From Streptomyces venezuelae ATCC 10712 (GTDB lineage: Bacteria; Actinomycetota; Actinomycetes; Streptomycetales; Streptomycetaceae): 64,000 bases of DNA. Every line of letters starts with the position of its first letter. Positions within the stretch are counted from its first letter, which is position 1. The position numbers were made by a program, and so were the translations under genes. Of this stretch, positions 1 through 8,208 are shown piece by piece. The notes beneath the pieces are model-generated. The model saw only the letters and a program-made list of their open reading frames with translations. It was not told the origin of the DNA and did no database searches. The DNA is taken from the NCBI RefSeq assembly GCF_008639165.1, contig NZ_CP029197.1, positions 6,390,001 through 6,454,000 of the forward strand, read 5' to 3'.

Positions 1-2
1 GC

Positions 3-413
3 GAGAACCACGAGCCGACGCGCCCCGCCCCCGGAGCGCCGGCGGGCCCCGCCCCAGGAGTGCCGGCGGGCCCCGGCTCCCGAGTGCCGGCGGGCCCCGG
101 CTCCGGAGCGCCGGCGGGCCCCGGCTTCCGAGTGCCACCGACCCCCGCCCCCGGAGTGCCACCCCTCCCCGCCCCCCGAATCCCGCCGGGCCCCGGCCCC
201 CGCGTCCGGATCACCGTCTCCGGCGGCCCCCGCCCGCTCCCCGTCGGCCTCCCCGGCGACCCGGTCGCCGCGCCGGGCGCCGTCGACCCGGCGTCCGCCG
301 CCCCCACCACCGTCCTCACGGTGGACGCGGCGCACTCGGACGCGCTGCTCGGCGCGCTCCTCGACGCCTCCTGGCACATCCATCACCTCGGCCCCGAAGG
401 CGTACGCGTATGA
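3..413 (+). CDS. ABC transporter ATP-binding protein, C-terminal fragment (cut by window edge)
   Basis: The frame is open from the window edge, so only the last 136 residues are visible and the catalytic motifs lie outside. The ABC ATPase assignment is an inference from the C-terminal ending (a TVDAAHSDALLGALL segment resembling the tail of ABC2-type ATPases) and from the membrane protein that follows with an ATGA overlap at 410-413. Residues about 10-65 of the fragment are a Pro/Gly-rich linker built of seven 8-residue repeats, followed by a short folded-looking tail. It would energise export by the downstream permease. A different cytoplasmic partner of that membrane protein is possible. 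Confidence 0.5.
   Translation, partial: ENHEPTRPAPGAPAGPAPGVPAGPGSRVPAGPGSGAPAGPGFRVPPTPAPGVPPLPAPRIPPGPGPRVRITVSGGPRPLPVGLPGDPVAAPGAVDPASAAPTTVLTVDAAHSDALLGALLDASWHIHHLGPEGVRV
30..197 (+). repeat. 24-bp tandem repeat coding a Pro/Gly linker
   Basis: Seven in-frame 24-bp units encode an 8-residue repeat of consensus (P/S)(G/R)(V/A)P(A/P)GP(G/A). The first four units are the most alike and the last three have diverged. The length is a multiple of three throughout, so copy-number change would lengthen or shorten the linker without a frameshift. Confidence 0.85.
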
Positions 414-1060
414 CGGCGCTGCTCCGCTACCAGACCGGCCTGCTGCTCCGCTCGCAGCGCTGGCTCGCCCCGCTCCTGCTGTACGTGGCGGTCCTCGGGG
501 TCGGCATCAGCGTGGGCGAGCCCGTCCTCGGCGCGCTCGGCCTGACGGCGGGCGCGCTGCTCCCGGTGACGGCGTGGTCCGTGCGGATCTGTGTGACGCA
601 GGAGCCGCCGGCCGCGCGGAACGTGGTCGCGGCGGCGGCCGGCCGGGGCCGTGCGCATCTGGCGGCGCTCGTCACCGGGACGGTGCTTCCGGTCCTGGTC
701 GGCGGGGTCGCGGTCCTCGCCGTGACGGCGACCGGCAATCGGCGCGGTGTCACCGCGCTCGCCGCCGCGACCGCCGGGCTCCTCGCGGTGCTGGCCTGCG
801 CCCTGACCGGCGCCGCCGTCGGCGCGCTGGTCTCGCGGCCCTTCGTTCGCGCGCCCGGCTGGTCCCTCTCGGCGCTGGTCCTGGGCTCGTTGCTGGCCCT
901 GGTCACGACAGGTTCCCCGGCGAAGCACGCGATGACGGCGCTGATCACCGGCGCCCGTACGCCGATCGCCGACCCGCCGTGGTTCGCGGCCGCGGGCGCG
1001 GTGCTCCTGGCGGCGGTCTGCGCGGCCCTCGCGTGCCGGGCCACGGCCCGGCTGGAGTGA
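410..1060 (+). CDS. ABC-2-like membrane permease subunit
   Basis: The 216-aa protein is dominated by Ala/Leu/Val-rich stretches predicting about six membrane helices, at about residues 18-35, 40-60, 80-105, 115-140, 150-170 and 190-210. It starts at an ATG overlapping the stop of the upstream gene (ATGA), which indicates translational coupling and a transporter pair. No conserved permease signature is visible, so the ABC-2 label comes from size, topology and context. The substrate cannot be told. Confidence 0.6.
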   Translation: MTALLRYQTGLLLRSQRWLAPLLLYVAVLGVGISVGEPVLGALGLTAGALLPVTAWSVRICVTQEPPAARNVVAAAAGRGRAHLAALVTGTVLPVLVGGVAVLAVTATGNRRGVTALAAATAGLLAVLACALTGAAVGALVSRPFVRAPGWSLSALVLGSLLALVTTGSPAKHAMTALITGARTPIADPPWFAAAGAVLLAAVCAALACRATARLE

Positions 1061-1061
1061 G

Positions 1062-1067
1062 TACGCT
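1062..1067 (+). promoter_or_regulatory. -10 element TACGCT of a probable leaderless promoter
   Basis: TACGCT ends 7 bases before the ATG at 1075, placing the transcription start at or next to the start codon. It lies just past the stop codon of the permease. Confidence 0.45.
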
Positions 1068-1074
1068 CGAAGGT

Positions 1075-1317
1075 ATGAACGAGTCCATGCCGTACGAGAC
1101 CACGTCGCACGAGACCACGTCGCACGAGTCGGCGTCGTACTGCGCCCCCGGACCCGCCCCGACGCCCGCCCCGACGTCCGGGACGGCGGCCGAGGGACCG
1201 TTCGCCGTCTGCGTCCTCTGCCAGGAGCCGACCGAGTACCCGGAGTCGACGAAGGGCATCACCCTGTGCCCGGTGTGCGAGTGGCAGGAGGCGGAACGCC
1301 AGTCCTGCTCGGGCTAG
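1075..1317 (+). CDS. small double-CxxC zinc-ribbon-like protein
   Basis: This 80-aa protein has a low-complexity N-terminal half (a duplicated ETTSH motif and a Pro/Ala stretch). The C-terminal half carries CVLC and CPVC motifs about 24 residues apart, the spacing of a single zinc ribbon. I see no enzymatic motif; nucleic-acid or protein binding is the usual role of such ribbons. The ATG at 1075 is preceded by AAGG too close to act as a ribosome-binding site, but by a -10-like TACGCT 7 bases upstream, suggesting leaderless translation. A GTG at 1057 overlapping the permease stop is an alternative start. Confidence 0.7.
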   Translation: MNESMPYETTSHETTSHESASYCAPGPAPTPAPTSGTAAEGPFAVCVLCQEPTEYPESTKGITLCPVCEWQEAERQSCSG

Positions 1318-1322
1318 CCGCC

Positions 1323-2210
1323 TCAGCCGCCCATCAGTTCCGAGACCTTCACGAAGCGGTAGCCGCGGGCTCGGAGTTCCGGGACGATGCGGCGGACGGC
1401 CTGTTCCGTGACGGGGGCCGCGCTGCGGGTGCAGTGCATGACGACCAGGGAGCCGGGCCTGACGCCGTCCAGGACCTGGTCGGCGACCGCGTCCGGGTCC
1501 TTCGCGAAGGCGTCGCCGCTGACCACGTCCCACTGGACGGCCGTCACCCCCGCCGGGGCGAGCGCGCGGAGGGCCGCGTCATCGTAGCAGCCGCCGGGGA
1601 AGCGGAAGTACGGGACGACGTGCACGGCCCCGGCGTCGCGGAACGCGTCGAAGGCGCGCTGGACGTCCGCCGCCATGTCGGGGCCCGCGACGGTCGGCAG
1701 GCCGTAGCAGGGGGAGGCGAAGGCGTAGTGGCTGTACGAGTGGTTGGCGATCTCGAAGCGCGGGTCGCCGCCGATGGACTTCGCCTGGTCCGGGTACTCC
1801 TCCGCCCAGCGGCCCGTCATGAACACCGTCGCGTCCACCTTGAGCCGGCGCAGGGTGGCGATGAGCTGCGGGTTGTCGAAGTGCTCGCCGCGCGCGGCCC
1901 TGGGCCCCTGGTCGGCCGTCATGTCGGCGTCGAAGGTCAGCGCGACGACCTTCTCCGCGCCCTTCGTCCGGCGGTTGTAGACGGGCGTGCGGCCGCCGGG
2001 TCCCGGCGCCATGGTGGGCGGTGCGGTGCGGCCGGCCGCGGGCTTCCCGGGGCCGGGTGCCGCGCTCGCCAGGGGTGAGGGGCTGGTGCCGGCGGCGGTC
2101 GGCTGCTTCGCCGCGGGGGCCGCCGCGGTCTCGGGGGTGCCTTGGCCGCAGCCGACGAGGACGGCGCCCAGAAGACCGAGCGCCGCCAGGTTTCGTACAG
2201 AAGTGTTCAC
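1323..2210 (-). CDS. lipoprotein polysaccharide deacetylase (NodB homology, CE4)
   Basis: The 295-aa precursor has a lipobox ending in Cys21 (LVGC), then a Pro/Ala-rich spacer to about residue 75 and a NodB domain at about 85-290. The family motifs are present: TFDADMT at 92-98 (catalytic base and first metal Asp), HSYSH at 157-161 (metal His pair), RFPGGCYD at 203-210, a WD at 227-228, and a terminal VVMH at 256-259. CE4 enzymes remove N- or O-acetyl groups from cell-wall or other polysaccharides; the substrate is not predictable here. The lipid anchor would place it outside the membrane. It stands alone, downstream of a small membrane-protein gene. Confidence 0.88.
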   Translation of the reverse strand: MNTSVRNLAALGLLGAVLVGCGQGTPETAAAPAAKQPTAAGTSPSPLASAAPGPGKPAAGRTAPPTMAPGPGGRTPVYNRRTKGAEKVVALTFDADMTADQGPRAARGEHFDNPQLIATLRRLKVDATVFMTGRWAEEYPDQAKSIGGDPRFEIANHSYSHYAFASPCYGLPTVAGPDMAADVQRAFDAFRDAGAVHVVPYFRFPGGCYDDAALRALAPAGVTAVQWDVVSGDAFAKDPDAVADQVLDGVRPGSLVVMHCTRSAAPVTEQAVRRIVPELRARGYRFVKVSELMGG

Positions 2211-2236
2211 GATCGGAAGTTAACCGATCAAAGTGT

Positions 2237-2434
2237 CTAACGCTCGCGACTCGACAGCAGCAGCCCCCGAGTCCACGCGCTGAGCTGACGCACCATCGCC
2301 TCGGCCTGCGCCGCCCGCTCCCGCCGGAACGGAAGCACGAGGAACGCCGGCACGAACGCGAGCGTCACGAGGAGCAGCGGCAGCGTCGCCACCAGGACGA
2401 TGAGGGCCCGCTGGGCCCACCGGAGAGTACGCAT
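2237..2434 (-). CDS. small single-pass membrane protein
   Basis: This 65-aa protein has one long hydrophobic segment at about residues 9-36, followed by an Arg-rich turn and an amphipathic tail. The start is the ATG at 2434, supported by a GAAGGA ribosome-binding site 6 bases upstream on the minus strand. It diverges from the coiled-coil regulator at 2549, with about 115 bp between them. I do not recognise the family and assign no function. Confidence 0.6.
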   Translation of the reverse strand: MRTLRWAQRALIVLVATLPLLLVTLAFVPAFLVLPFRRERAAQAEAMVRQLSAWTRGLLLSSRER

Positions 2435-2548
2435 CGGATTCCTTCGGAGGTGTGGATGAGTCGGCCCCCACCGTCCGCGCCGTCGGGTACGTTGCGAAAG
2501 CCGCAACCGTTGCCGGTCCCGTGGCAACGGCCGAGGGGGAGGTGTGCG

Positions 2549-4078
2549 ATGACCGAACTCGCCCGCACGCAGGGGAGTTCGTCGGAGATCGAGCGGGGCG
2601 GCGTCCCCGAGGTCGCCGCGCTCGGCAAGGTGTTGACGGACCTGTTCAAGCGCCTGGACATCCCGCAGAGCCAGTACGCCCACCGCGTCCACCTCGACAA
2701 GTCCGCCGTCTCCCGCTACCTCTCCGGCCGCCGGCTCGCTCCGCAGGACTTCGTCGACCGCCTGGTGCGGGAGGTCGAGGAGCACCTCGGCGCCCCCCTC
2801 CAGCCGGAGGCGAAGGAGGCCCTCCGCAACCAGCGGCTCGACGCGCTGCGGGTCTGCAACCCGGACGAGTTCCAGCTGGAGACCCTGCGCGGCGAACTGG
2901 CCCGCTCGCGCCGGGACGCCCAGCGCGCCGACCGCAACATCGAGGCGCTGCACACCCTCCTGGAGCGCAAGGAGGCCGAAGTCCGTCACCTCGCCGACGA
3001 CCTCACCCGGCTCCGCCTCGACTGGGGCGCCGAGCGCGCCGACCTCGCCCGCATCCAGGACGACCTGCTCCGCGAGGTCGCCCGCCTGCGCGAGGACCTG
3101 AGGGACGCCGAACACCTCCGCGCGGACGCCGAACGGCACGGCGAGGAGCTGCGCGAGCAGGTGCTGGGCCTTGAGGAGGAACTCTCGCGGCGCGCCCCGT
3201 CGGCCGGGAACCTGCCCCTGGCGGCGTTCAAGGAACAGCTGGTGGCGCTGTGGGAGGAGGAGGACTTCCCCGAGGCGAGCCGTGAGCTGACGGAGGCGGC
3301 CTGGTCACGGCCGCTGGCGGAGACGGTGGAGCTGCTGGACTGGGTGAAGGAGACCGCCGGGCTCACCCCGGCGGTGGCGTTCGTCGCCGACGTCGCCCGG
3401 CTGAGGCCTCTGCCGGACGTGCTGGCCTTCGCCCCCGAGGTGGCCTGGCAGGGGCGCAGCAGGATCCAGGAGTCGTGGACGACCGCGGTGGCCGCCCGGG
3501 TCACCACCCGGAACGCGGCCGTCGTCCATCAGGGACTGCGGAACGCCGAGACCCTCTCCGACTCGGAGAGCGACCGCGTCCTCGCCGAGGCGGTGTCCCG
3601 GACGCGGAGCGACGCGGACGCCGTCGGCCTCGTCACGGCCGCCCTCTCCGGCTCCTCGGCGCCGCCGCGGCTGTTCCGCGTGGCGCAGACCCTGGCCCGC
3701 GGGCGGCGGGGGGACCACTTCGGCCTGCGGGTCGCGGTCGGCCTCGCGGAGGCCGGCCGGCACGACATGGCGGCCCTCGTCCTCGCCGCCGCCCTGCCGG
3801 ACCGTCCCGAGGCGGACGAGGTACGGCTCGGCGTGGTGATCCTGGAGCTGACGGGCGCGCAGATCGAGACCCTGTTCGACCTGGTGACCTGGCTCGACGA
3901 CACGAGGCTCATGACCACCTTCGCCGTCTGGCTGAACCACCCGCGCGACACCGTCCTGCTGGACTGGCTCCTCAGGACCATGGCGCAGCAGGGCCGGCTC
4001 GGCCTGCTCGACCTCGGGGCGTCCCGGGCGCTGCGGGACGCCGTCGGCGACTGGCGCCGCCGCTCACGAGGCAAGTAG
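2549..4078 (+). CDS. XRE-type helix-turn-helix protein with long coiled coil
   Basis: The 509-aa protein has a Cro/CI-like helix-turn-helix at about residues 25-75 (SQYAHRV, KSAVSRYLSG). A heptad-rich, highly charged coiled coil follows at about 105-215, then an alpha-helical C-terminal region of about 280 residues without recognisable catalytic motifs. The ATG at 2549 follows a strong GGGGGAGG ribosome-binding site. The architecture suggests an oligomeric DNA-binding protein sensing through its C-terminal helical domain; this is inference. Its 3' end overlaps the convergent PPK2 gene by 15 bp. Confidence 0.75.
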   Translation: MTELARTQGSSSEIERGGVPEVAALGKVLTDLFKRLDIPQSQYAHRVHLDKSAVSRYLSGRRLAPQDFVDRLVREVEEHLGAPLQPEAKEALRNQRLDALRVCNPDEFQLETLRGELARSRRDAQRADRNIEALHTLLERKEAEVRHLADDLTRLRLDWGAERADLARIQDDLLREVARLREDLRDAEHLRADAERHGEELREQVLGLEEELSRRAPSAGNLPLAAFKEQLVALWEEEDFPEASRELTEAAWSRPLAETVELLDWVKETAGLTPAVAFVADVARLRPLPDVLAFAPEVAWQGRSRIQESWTTAVAARVTTRNAAVVHQGLRNAETLSDSESDRVLAEAVSRTRSDADAVGLVTAALSGSSAPPRLFRVAQTLARGRRGDHFGLRVAVGLAEAGRHDMAALVLAAALPDRPEADEVRLGVVILELTGAQIETLFDLVTWLDDTRLMTTFAVWLNHPRDTVLLDWLLRTMAQQGRLGLLDLGASRALRDAVGDWRRRSRGK

Positions 4079-5032
4079 CCGCCGTCGGCTCTCGGCCACG
4101 TCGAAGTCACCCGGCGGGTACGTCGGGTCCAGTGCCTCCAGGTGTTCGAGCAGGAGCCTGCTGATCGCCCAGTTGCGGTACCACTTGCGGTCCGCGGGGA
4201 CCAGGTACCAGGGCGTCTCGTCCGTCGCGCAGCGCTCCAGGGCGAGCTCGTACGCCTCCTGGTACGCCGGCCACAGCGCGCGCTCCTCGATGTCGCCCAC
4301 GTTGAACTTCCAGTGCTTCTCCGGATTGTCCAGGCGCTCCAGGAGACGGCTGCGCTGCTCCTCGTACGAGATGTGCAGGAAGACCTTCACGAGCGTCACC
4401 CCGTCGTCGGCGAGGGACTGCTCGAAGTCGTTGATCTGGCCGTAGCGGCCTTCCAGTTGCGAGCGCGGGACCAGCTCCCGCACCCGCGCGATGAGCACGT
4501 CCTCGTAGTGCGAGCGGTCGAAGATGCCGATCTCGCCCGGCTCGGGGAGCGCCTTCGTGATCCGCCAGAGGAAGGGATGGTTCCGCTCCTCCGGGGTCGG
4601 GGCCTTGAAGGCCCGGATGCGGCAGCCCGAGGGGTTGAAGAGGCCGATGACGTGCTTGACCGTGCCGCCCTTGCCGCTGGTGTCCATGCCCTGGAGGACC
4701 AGCAGGACACGGCGTCGGTCGCCCGCCGTGCTCGACGCGTACAGGCGCTCCTGGAGGTCGGCGAGCCGGGGGCCGAGGGCGGCGGTGGCGGCCAGGCCGG
4801 CCGCCTTGCCGGCGGGGCCTCCGGGGGTCGCCGCCGCGTCGTACGAGGCGAGGTCGATCCGCTCGCCCCCGGGGACGCGGAGCAGCTCCCGCACGGACGG
4901 TTCCCGACGCTCCGGCTTCGCCCCGCCGTCCTTCTTCTTCCCGCCGTCCCGCGTCCCGCCGTGCTTCTTCCCGCCGTCCTGCTTCCTCCCCTCTCGCTTA
5001 CCGTCGTCCTTCTTCCCGTCCCTCTTCGCCAC
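4064..5032 (-). CDS. PPK2-family polyphosphate:nucleotide phosphotransferase
   Basis: The 322-aa protein has a PPK2 P-loop kinase core. Walker A is QGMDTSGKGG at 114-123, Walker B is FDRSHYEDV at 171-179, and an Arg-rich lid region follows around 240-260 (EEQRSRLLERL). PPK2 enzymes transfer phosphate between polyphosphate and nucleotides; the single-domain form may act on ADP, GDP or AMP, which sequence does not settle. The first 40 residues are a Lys/Gly/Asp-rich low-complexity tail with repeated GGKK/DGGK blocks. The start is a GTG at 5032 behind AAGGGG. The gene is convergent with, and overlaps, the preceding regulator. Confidence 0.88.
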   Translation of the reverse strand: MAKRDGKKDDGKREGRKQDGGKKHGGTRDGGKKKDGGAKPERREPSVRELLRVPGGERIDLASYDAAATPGGPAGKAAGLAATAALGPRLADLQERLYASSTAGDRRRVLLVLQGMDTSGKGGTVKHVIGLFNPSGCRIRAFKAPTPEERNHPFLWRITKALPEPGEIGIFDRSHYEDVLIARVRELVPRSQLEGRYGQINDFEQSLADDGVTLVKVFLHISYEEQRSRLLERLDNPEKHWKFNVGDIEERALWPAYQEAYELALERCATDETPWYLVPADRKWYRNWAISRLLLEHLEALDPTYPPGDFDVAESRRRLLAS

Positions 5033-5082
5033 CGCGTGCCCCTTCCGCCGCGCCCTCGTCCTCCCCCGATCCTGCGCCGGAA

Positions 5083-5112
5083 CCCGGCCGCCCGCGAGTG
5101 CGGGCGGCCGGG
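5083..5112 (-). terminator. GC hairpin terminator of the PhoX-like gene
   Basis: A perfect 13-bp stem with a GAGT loop lies 12 bp downstream of the phosphatase stop codon. There is no U-tract, as is common for Streptomyces terminators. Confidence 0.7.
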
Positions 5113-5123
5113 CGGCGGTCAGG

Positions 5124-6485
5124 TCAGCACCACGGGCCCGTCACGGCGAACGTCGTGCCCGGCGTGTAGCAGTTGACGTACATGGTCTCCCGGTCGGGCG
5201 AGAACGTGACGCCCGCGAACTCGCCCCACTCCGGCGCCTCGGTCGTGCCGATGTTCTGCCTGCCCCGGGCCAGCGCGTACACCTCGCCCCGCTCGCTCAC
5301 CCCGAAGACGTGCTGGGCGCCGTCGCCGTCCTCGCAGACCATCAGGCCGCCGCTCGGCGCCAGGCAGATGTTGTCCGGCGACTCGCCGGGCAGCTGGATG
5401 TCGGTGTCCGGGCCGAAGACCACGACGAGGGTGAGCCGGCGCCGGTGCGGCTCGTACTTCCACACCTGGCCGAAGTGGGTGGCGCCCGAGCCGTCCTTGA
5501 CGCGCGCGAAGGAGGACACGAAGTACACGGCCCGGCCGCCCCAGTAGCAGCCCTCCAGCTTCTGGGCGTGGGTGATGCCCCGGGGGCCGAAGTCCTGGAG
5601 CCTGATCGGGGTCTCGGCCGCGAGCGGATCCGGTACGGGAACCCACTCGACGCCCTCGAACCGGGTGCCGGCCTCCTGGACCACCGAGAGGTCGGCCACG
5701 CCGGGCACCCGCATGGCCTCCAGGGCCCCGCCGGCCCGCAGCGAGCCCGTACCACCGAGCGGCCGGTTCGGCAGGAAGCGGTAGAAGAGCCCGAAGGGGC
5801 GCTCGAAGGCGTCCTCCGTCTCGTAGACGATGCCGCTCGCCGGGTCGATCGCGATCGCCTCGTGCTGGAAGCGGCCCATCGCGGTGAGCGGGACGGCTCC
5901 GGTGCGGTGCGGGTCGGCCCCGTCGACCTCGAAGATGAAGCCGTGGTCCTTGGTGTAGCCGTTCGTCCCCGCCTTGTCCTCGGTCTCCTCGCAGGTCAGC
6001 CAGGTACGCCAGGGGGTCGGCCCGCCCGCGCAGTTGACGGCCGTTCCGGCGATGGCGACCCGCTCGCCGAGGACGTTGTTCCGGCCGTCGAGCTCCAGGG
6101 CCGTACAGCCGCCCTTGCCGGCCGGGTCGTACGTCAGGCCGGGGACGGTGGGGACGCCGATCTTCCCGGTGACCCGGTTCTCGTGGTTGCGGACGAGGTG
6201 CACGCGGCCGCGGCGGCCGGCGAAGGCGCCCATGCCGTCGGGGTTGCTGGGCACGAGGCCCTCGCCGGAGCGGAGCGGTTCGCCCTGCCGGGAGAGGACC
6301 TTGTAGCGGAAGCCGGCCGGGAGGTCGAGGAGTCCGGCCGGGTCGGGCACGAGCGGGCCGTAGCCGCCGCGGCGCCCGGCGGCGGCCGCGCTGCCGGCGA
6401 AGAGTTCGGAGAGGGCGCCGGTGAAGGCGATGCCGGCGACGGACGCGCCGGTGCGGGACAGGATCTGACGTCGTGTTGCGGACAT
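5124..6485 (-). CDS. Tat-exported PhoX-family (DUF839) alkaline phosphatase-like protein
   Basis: The 453-aa protein begins with a twin-arginine signal (TRRQILSRTG at residues 3-12) followed by a hydrophobic stretch ending in an AGSAAAA cleavage region near residue 37. The mature part has PhoX/DUF839 features: LTCEE, HEAIAIDP, the EDAFE segment and a C-terminal beta-propeller-like sequence with SPDNICL. PhoX enzymes are calcium/iron-dependent phosphomonoesterases active outside the cell and usually induced by phosphate starvation; I do not see a clear PHO box. The ATG at 6485 was chosen because the Tat motif follows it directly; 26 upstream codons lack signal features. Confidence 0.85.
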   Translation of the reverse strand: MSATRRQILSRTGASVAGIAFTGALSELFAGSAAAAGRRGGYGPLVPDPAGLLDLPAGFRYKVLSRQGEPLRSGEGLVPSNPDGMGAFAGRRGRVHLVRNHENRVTGKIGVPTVPGLTYDPAGKGGCTALELDGRNNVLGERVAIAGTAVNCAGGPTPWRTWLTCEETEDKAGTNGYTKDHGFIFEVDGADPHRTGAVPLTAMGRFQHEAIAIDPASGIVYETEDAFERPFGLFYRFLPNRPLGGTGSLRAGGALEAMRVPGVADLSVVQEAGTRFEGVEWVPVPDPLAAETPIRLQDFGPRGITHAQKLEGCYWGGRAVYFVSSFARVKDGSGATHFGQVWKYEPHRRRLTLVVVFGPDTDIQLPGESPDNICLAPSGGLMVCEDGDGAQHVFGVSERGEVYALARGRQNIGTTEAPEWGEFAGVTFSPDRETMYVNCYTPGTTFAVTGPWC

Positions 6486-6626
6486 GAGGCAGCAACCCAC
6501 TTTCTGCTGGCGGACAGACAGGTGGTGTGTGTGACGCGTGACCCGCATGTGTGTATCACGCACGGTGGTGACACGTGAACCATGCGGGCCACAACTGCCT
6601 CGTGTGGCGCCGGTGCTGACGTGGTG

Positions 6627-7052
6627 TCAGGCGAGCTCGGCGGTGAGGGTGATCTTCGTGCCGGTGAGCGCCTGGCTCACCGGGCAGTTCTTCTTCGCGT
6701 CCTCGGCCAGCGCCTGGAACTGGTCCGCGTCCAGGCCGGGGACCTCGCCGCGCACGGTCAGGTGGATGCCGGTGATGCCCTCGCCCGGCTGGAAGGTGAC
6801 GTCGGCCTTGGTCTCCAGGCGGGCCGGCGGAGCGTCCGCCTTGGCCAGGATGTTCGAGAAGGCCATCGAGAAGCAGGAGGAGTGCGCGGCGGCGATGAGC
6901 TCCTCGGGGCTGGTCTTCCCGTTCGGCTCCTCGGTGCGGGCCGGCCAGGAGACGTCGTATGAGCCGAGACCGGAGGAGTCGAGGGTGACGACGCCGGAAC
7001 CCTTGAGGAGGTCGCCCTGCCAGACGGTGTGGGCGTGACGCACGGTGGCCAT
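6627..7052 (-). CDS. OsmC/Ohr-family peroxide reductase
   Basis: The 141-aa protein has the OsmC fold signature with the two conserved cysteines, Cys60 (in AHSSCFSMAF) and Cys123 (KNCPVSQAL). These reduce organic or inorganic hydroperoxides using a peroxidatic and a resolving thiol. The pattern fits the OsmC rather than the Ohr branch (TSPEELIAAAHSSC). It acts in the cytoplasm in osmotic and oxidative stress responses. The start at 7052 is supported by GAAAGG upstream. It lies alone between the PhoX-like gene and zapE. Confidence 0.88.
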   Translation of the reverse strand: MATVRHAHTVWQGDLLKGSGVVTLDSSGLGSYDVSWPARTEEPNGKTSPEELIAAAHSSCFSMAFSNILAKADAPPARLETKADVTFQPGEGITGIHLTVRGEVPGLDADQFQALAEDAKKNCPVSQALTGTKITLTAELA

Positions 7053-7086
7053 GGTGGATCCCTTTCGATCGGGTATGGCCTCCAAC

Positions 7087-8172
7087 CTACTGCGCCACAA
7101 GCCCCTTGGCGTCGCGGGCGAGCGCGGTGAGCCGGGAGATCGCCCGGAAGTACTTCTTGCGGTATCCGCCGTTCAGCATCTCGTCGCTGAACAGCCGGTC
7201 GAAGGGCAGTCCGGAGGCGAGCACGGGTATCTCGCGGTCGTAGAGCCGGTCGGCCAGGACGACCAGGCGCAGCGCCGTCGACTGGTCGGGGACGGGCTGG
7301 ACGTCGGTGAGGCAGACGGCGGCGAGGTCGTCGGTGAGCGCGCCGTACCGGCTCGGGTGAACCTTGGCCAGGTGTTCGAGCAGGTGCGGGAAGTCGTCGA
7401 GGGAGGCGCCCGGCGTGGCGTACGCGGTCTCCGTGACGACCTGGTCGGAGTACGGGGCCGGGGCCTCGGGCAGCCCGCGGTGGCGGTAGTCCTCGCCGTC
7501 GATCCGCAGCGGGCGGAAGTGGGCGGAGAGCCCCTGGATCTCGCGGAGGAAGTCGGCGGCGGCGAAGCGGCCCTCGCCGAGCTTGCCGGGGAGGGTGTTG
7601 GAGGTGGCGGCGAGCGCCACGCCCGATTCGACGAGCTTGCCGAGCAGGCTGGAGACGAGGACGGTGTCGCCCGGGTCGTCGAGCTCGAACTCGTCGATGC
7701 AGAGGAGGCGGTGCCCGCTGAGGGTCTTCACGGTCTGCTGGAAGCCGAGCGCGCCGACCAGGTTGGTCAGCTCGACGAAGGTGCCGAAGGCCTTGAGGGC
7801 GGGCTCGGCGGGGGTCGCGTGCCAGAGCGAGGCGAGCAGGTGGGTCTTGCCGACGCCGTAGCCGCCGTCGAGGTAGACCCCGCGCGGCCCGGTGGGGGCG
7901 GCCGGCTTGCGGGCGAACCAGCGGCGCTTCCCGGCGCCGGAGGCGTGCGCTCCGCCCAGTCCCTCGGCGAAGGTGCTCAGCGCCTTGACAGCCTCAGTCT
8001 GGCTGGGCTGGTTCGGGTCCGGGAGGTAGGTGTCGAACCGTACGGAGTCGAAGCGCGGCGGCGGCACCATCTCGGCGACGAGCCGGTCGGCGGGGACGTG
8101 GGGCTCTCGGGAGCAGAGCGAGAGCGGGGCCGCCGGGGCGGAAGCGGCTTCGGTGAGGGCACGGGTCGACAC
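7087..8172 (-). CDS. zapE: ZapE/AFG1-like ATPase
   Basis: The 361-aa AAA-like ATPase has Walker A GGYGVGKTH at 103-111, Walker B LLCIDEFE at 156-163, a sensor ATSN motif near 187, and the family block DPGDTVLVSSLLGKL. In E. coli, ZapE is a cell-division ATPase and the mitochondrial homologue AFG1 assists turnover of membrane proteins; the role in actinomycetes is not established. The start is a GTG at 8172 behind a GGGGAA ribosome-binding site. The gene is divergent from the RibD-like reductase, with 36 bp between the two start codons. Confidence 0.9.
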   Translation of the reverse strand: MSTRALTEAASAPAAPLSLCSREPHVPADRLVAEMVPPPRFDSVRFDTYLPDPNQPSQTEAVKALSTFAEGLGGAHASGAGKRRWFARKPAAPTGPRGVYLDGGYGVGKTHLLASLWHATPAEPALKAFGTFVELTNLVGALGFQQTVKTLSGHRLLCIDEFELDDPGDTVLVSSLLGKLVESGVALAATSNTLPGKLGEGRFAAADFLREIQGLSAHFRPLRIDGEDYRHRGLPEAPAPYSDQVVTETAYATPGASLDDFPHLLEHLAKVHPSRYGALTDDLAAVCLTDVQPVPDQSTALRLVVLADRLYDREIPVLASGLPFDRLFSDEMLNGGYRKKYFRAISRLTALARDAKGLVAQ

Positions 8173-8208
8173 AGTTCCCCACTGTAAGCGCCATGTCAGA
8201 CTCGAAGG

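Noticed and set aside
30..197. CRISPR-like array
   Set aside because: The units are contiguous without spacers and keep an open reading frame, so they are a coding minisatellite. The same applies to 13397-13522.
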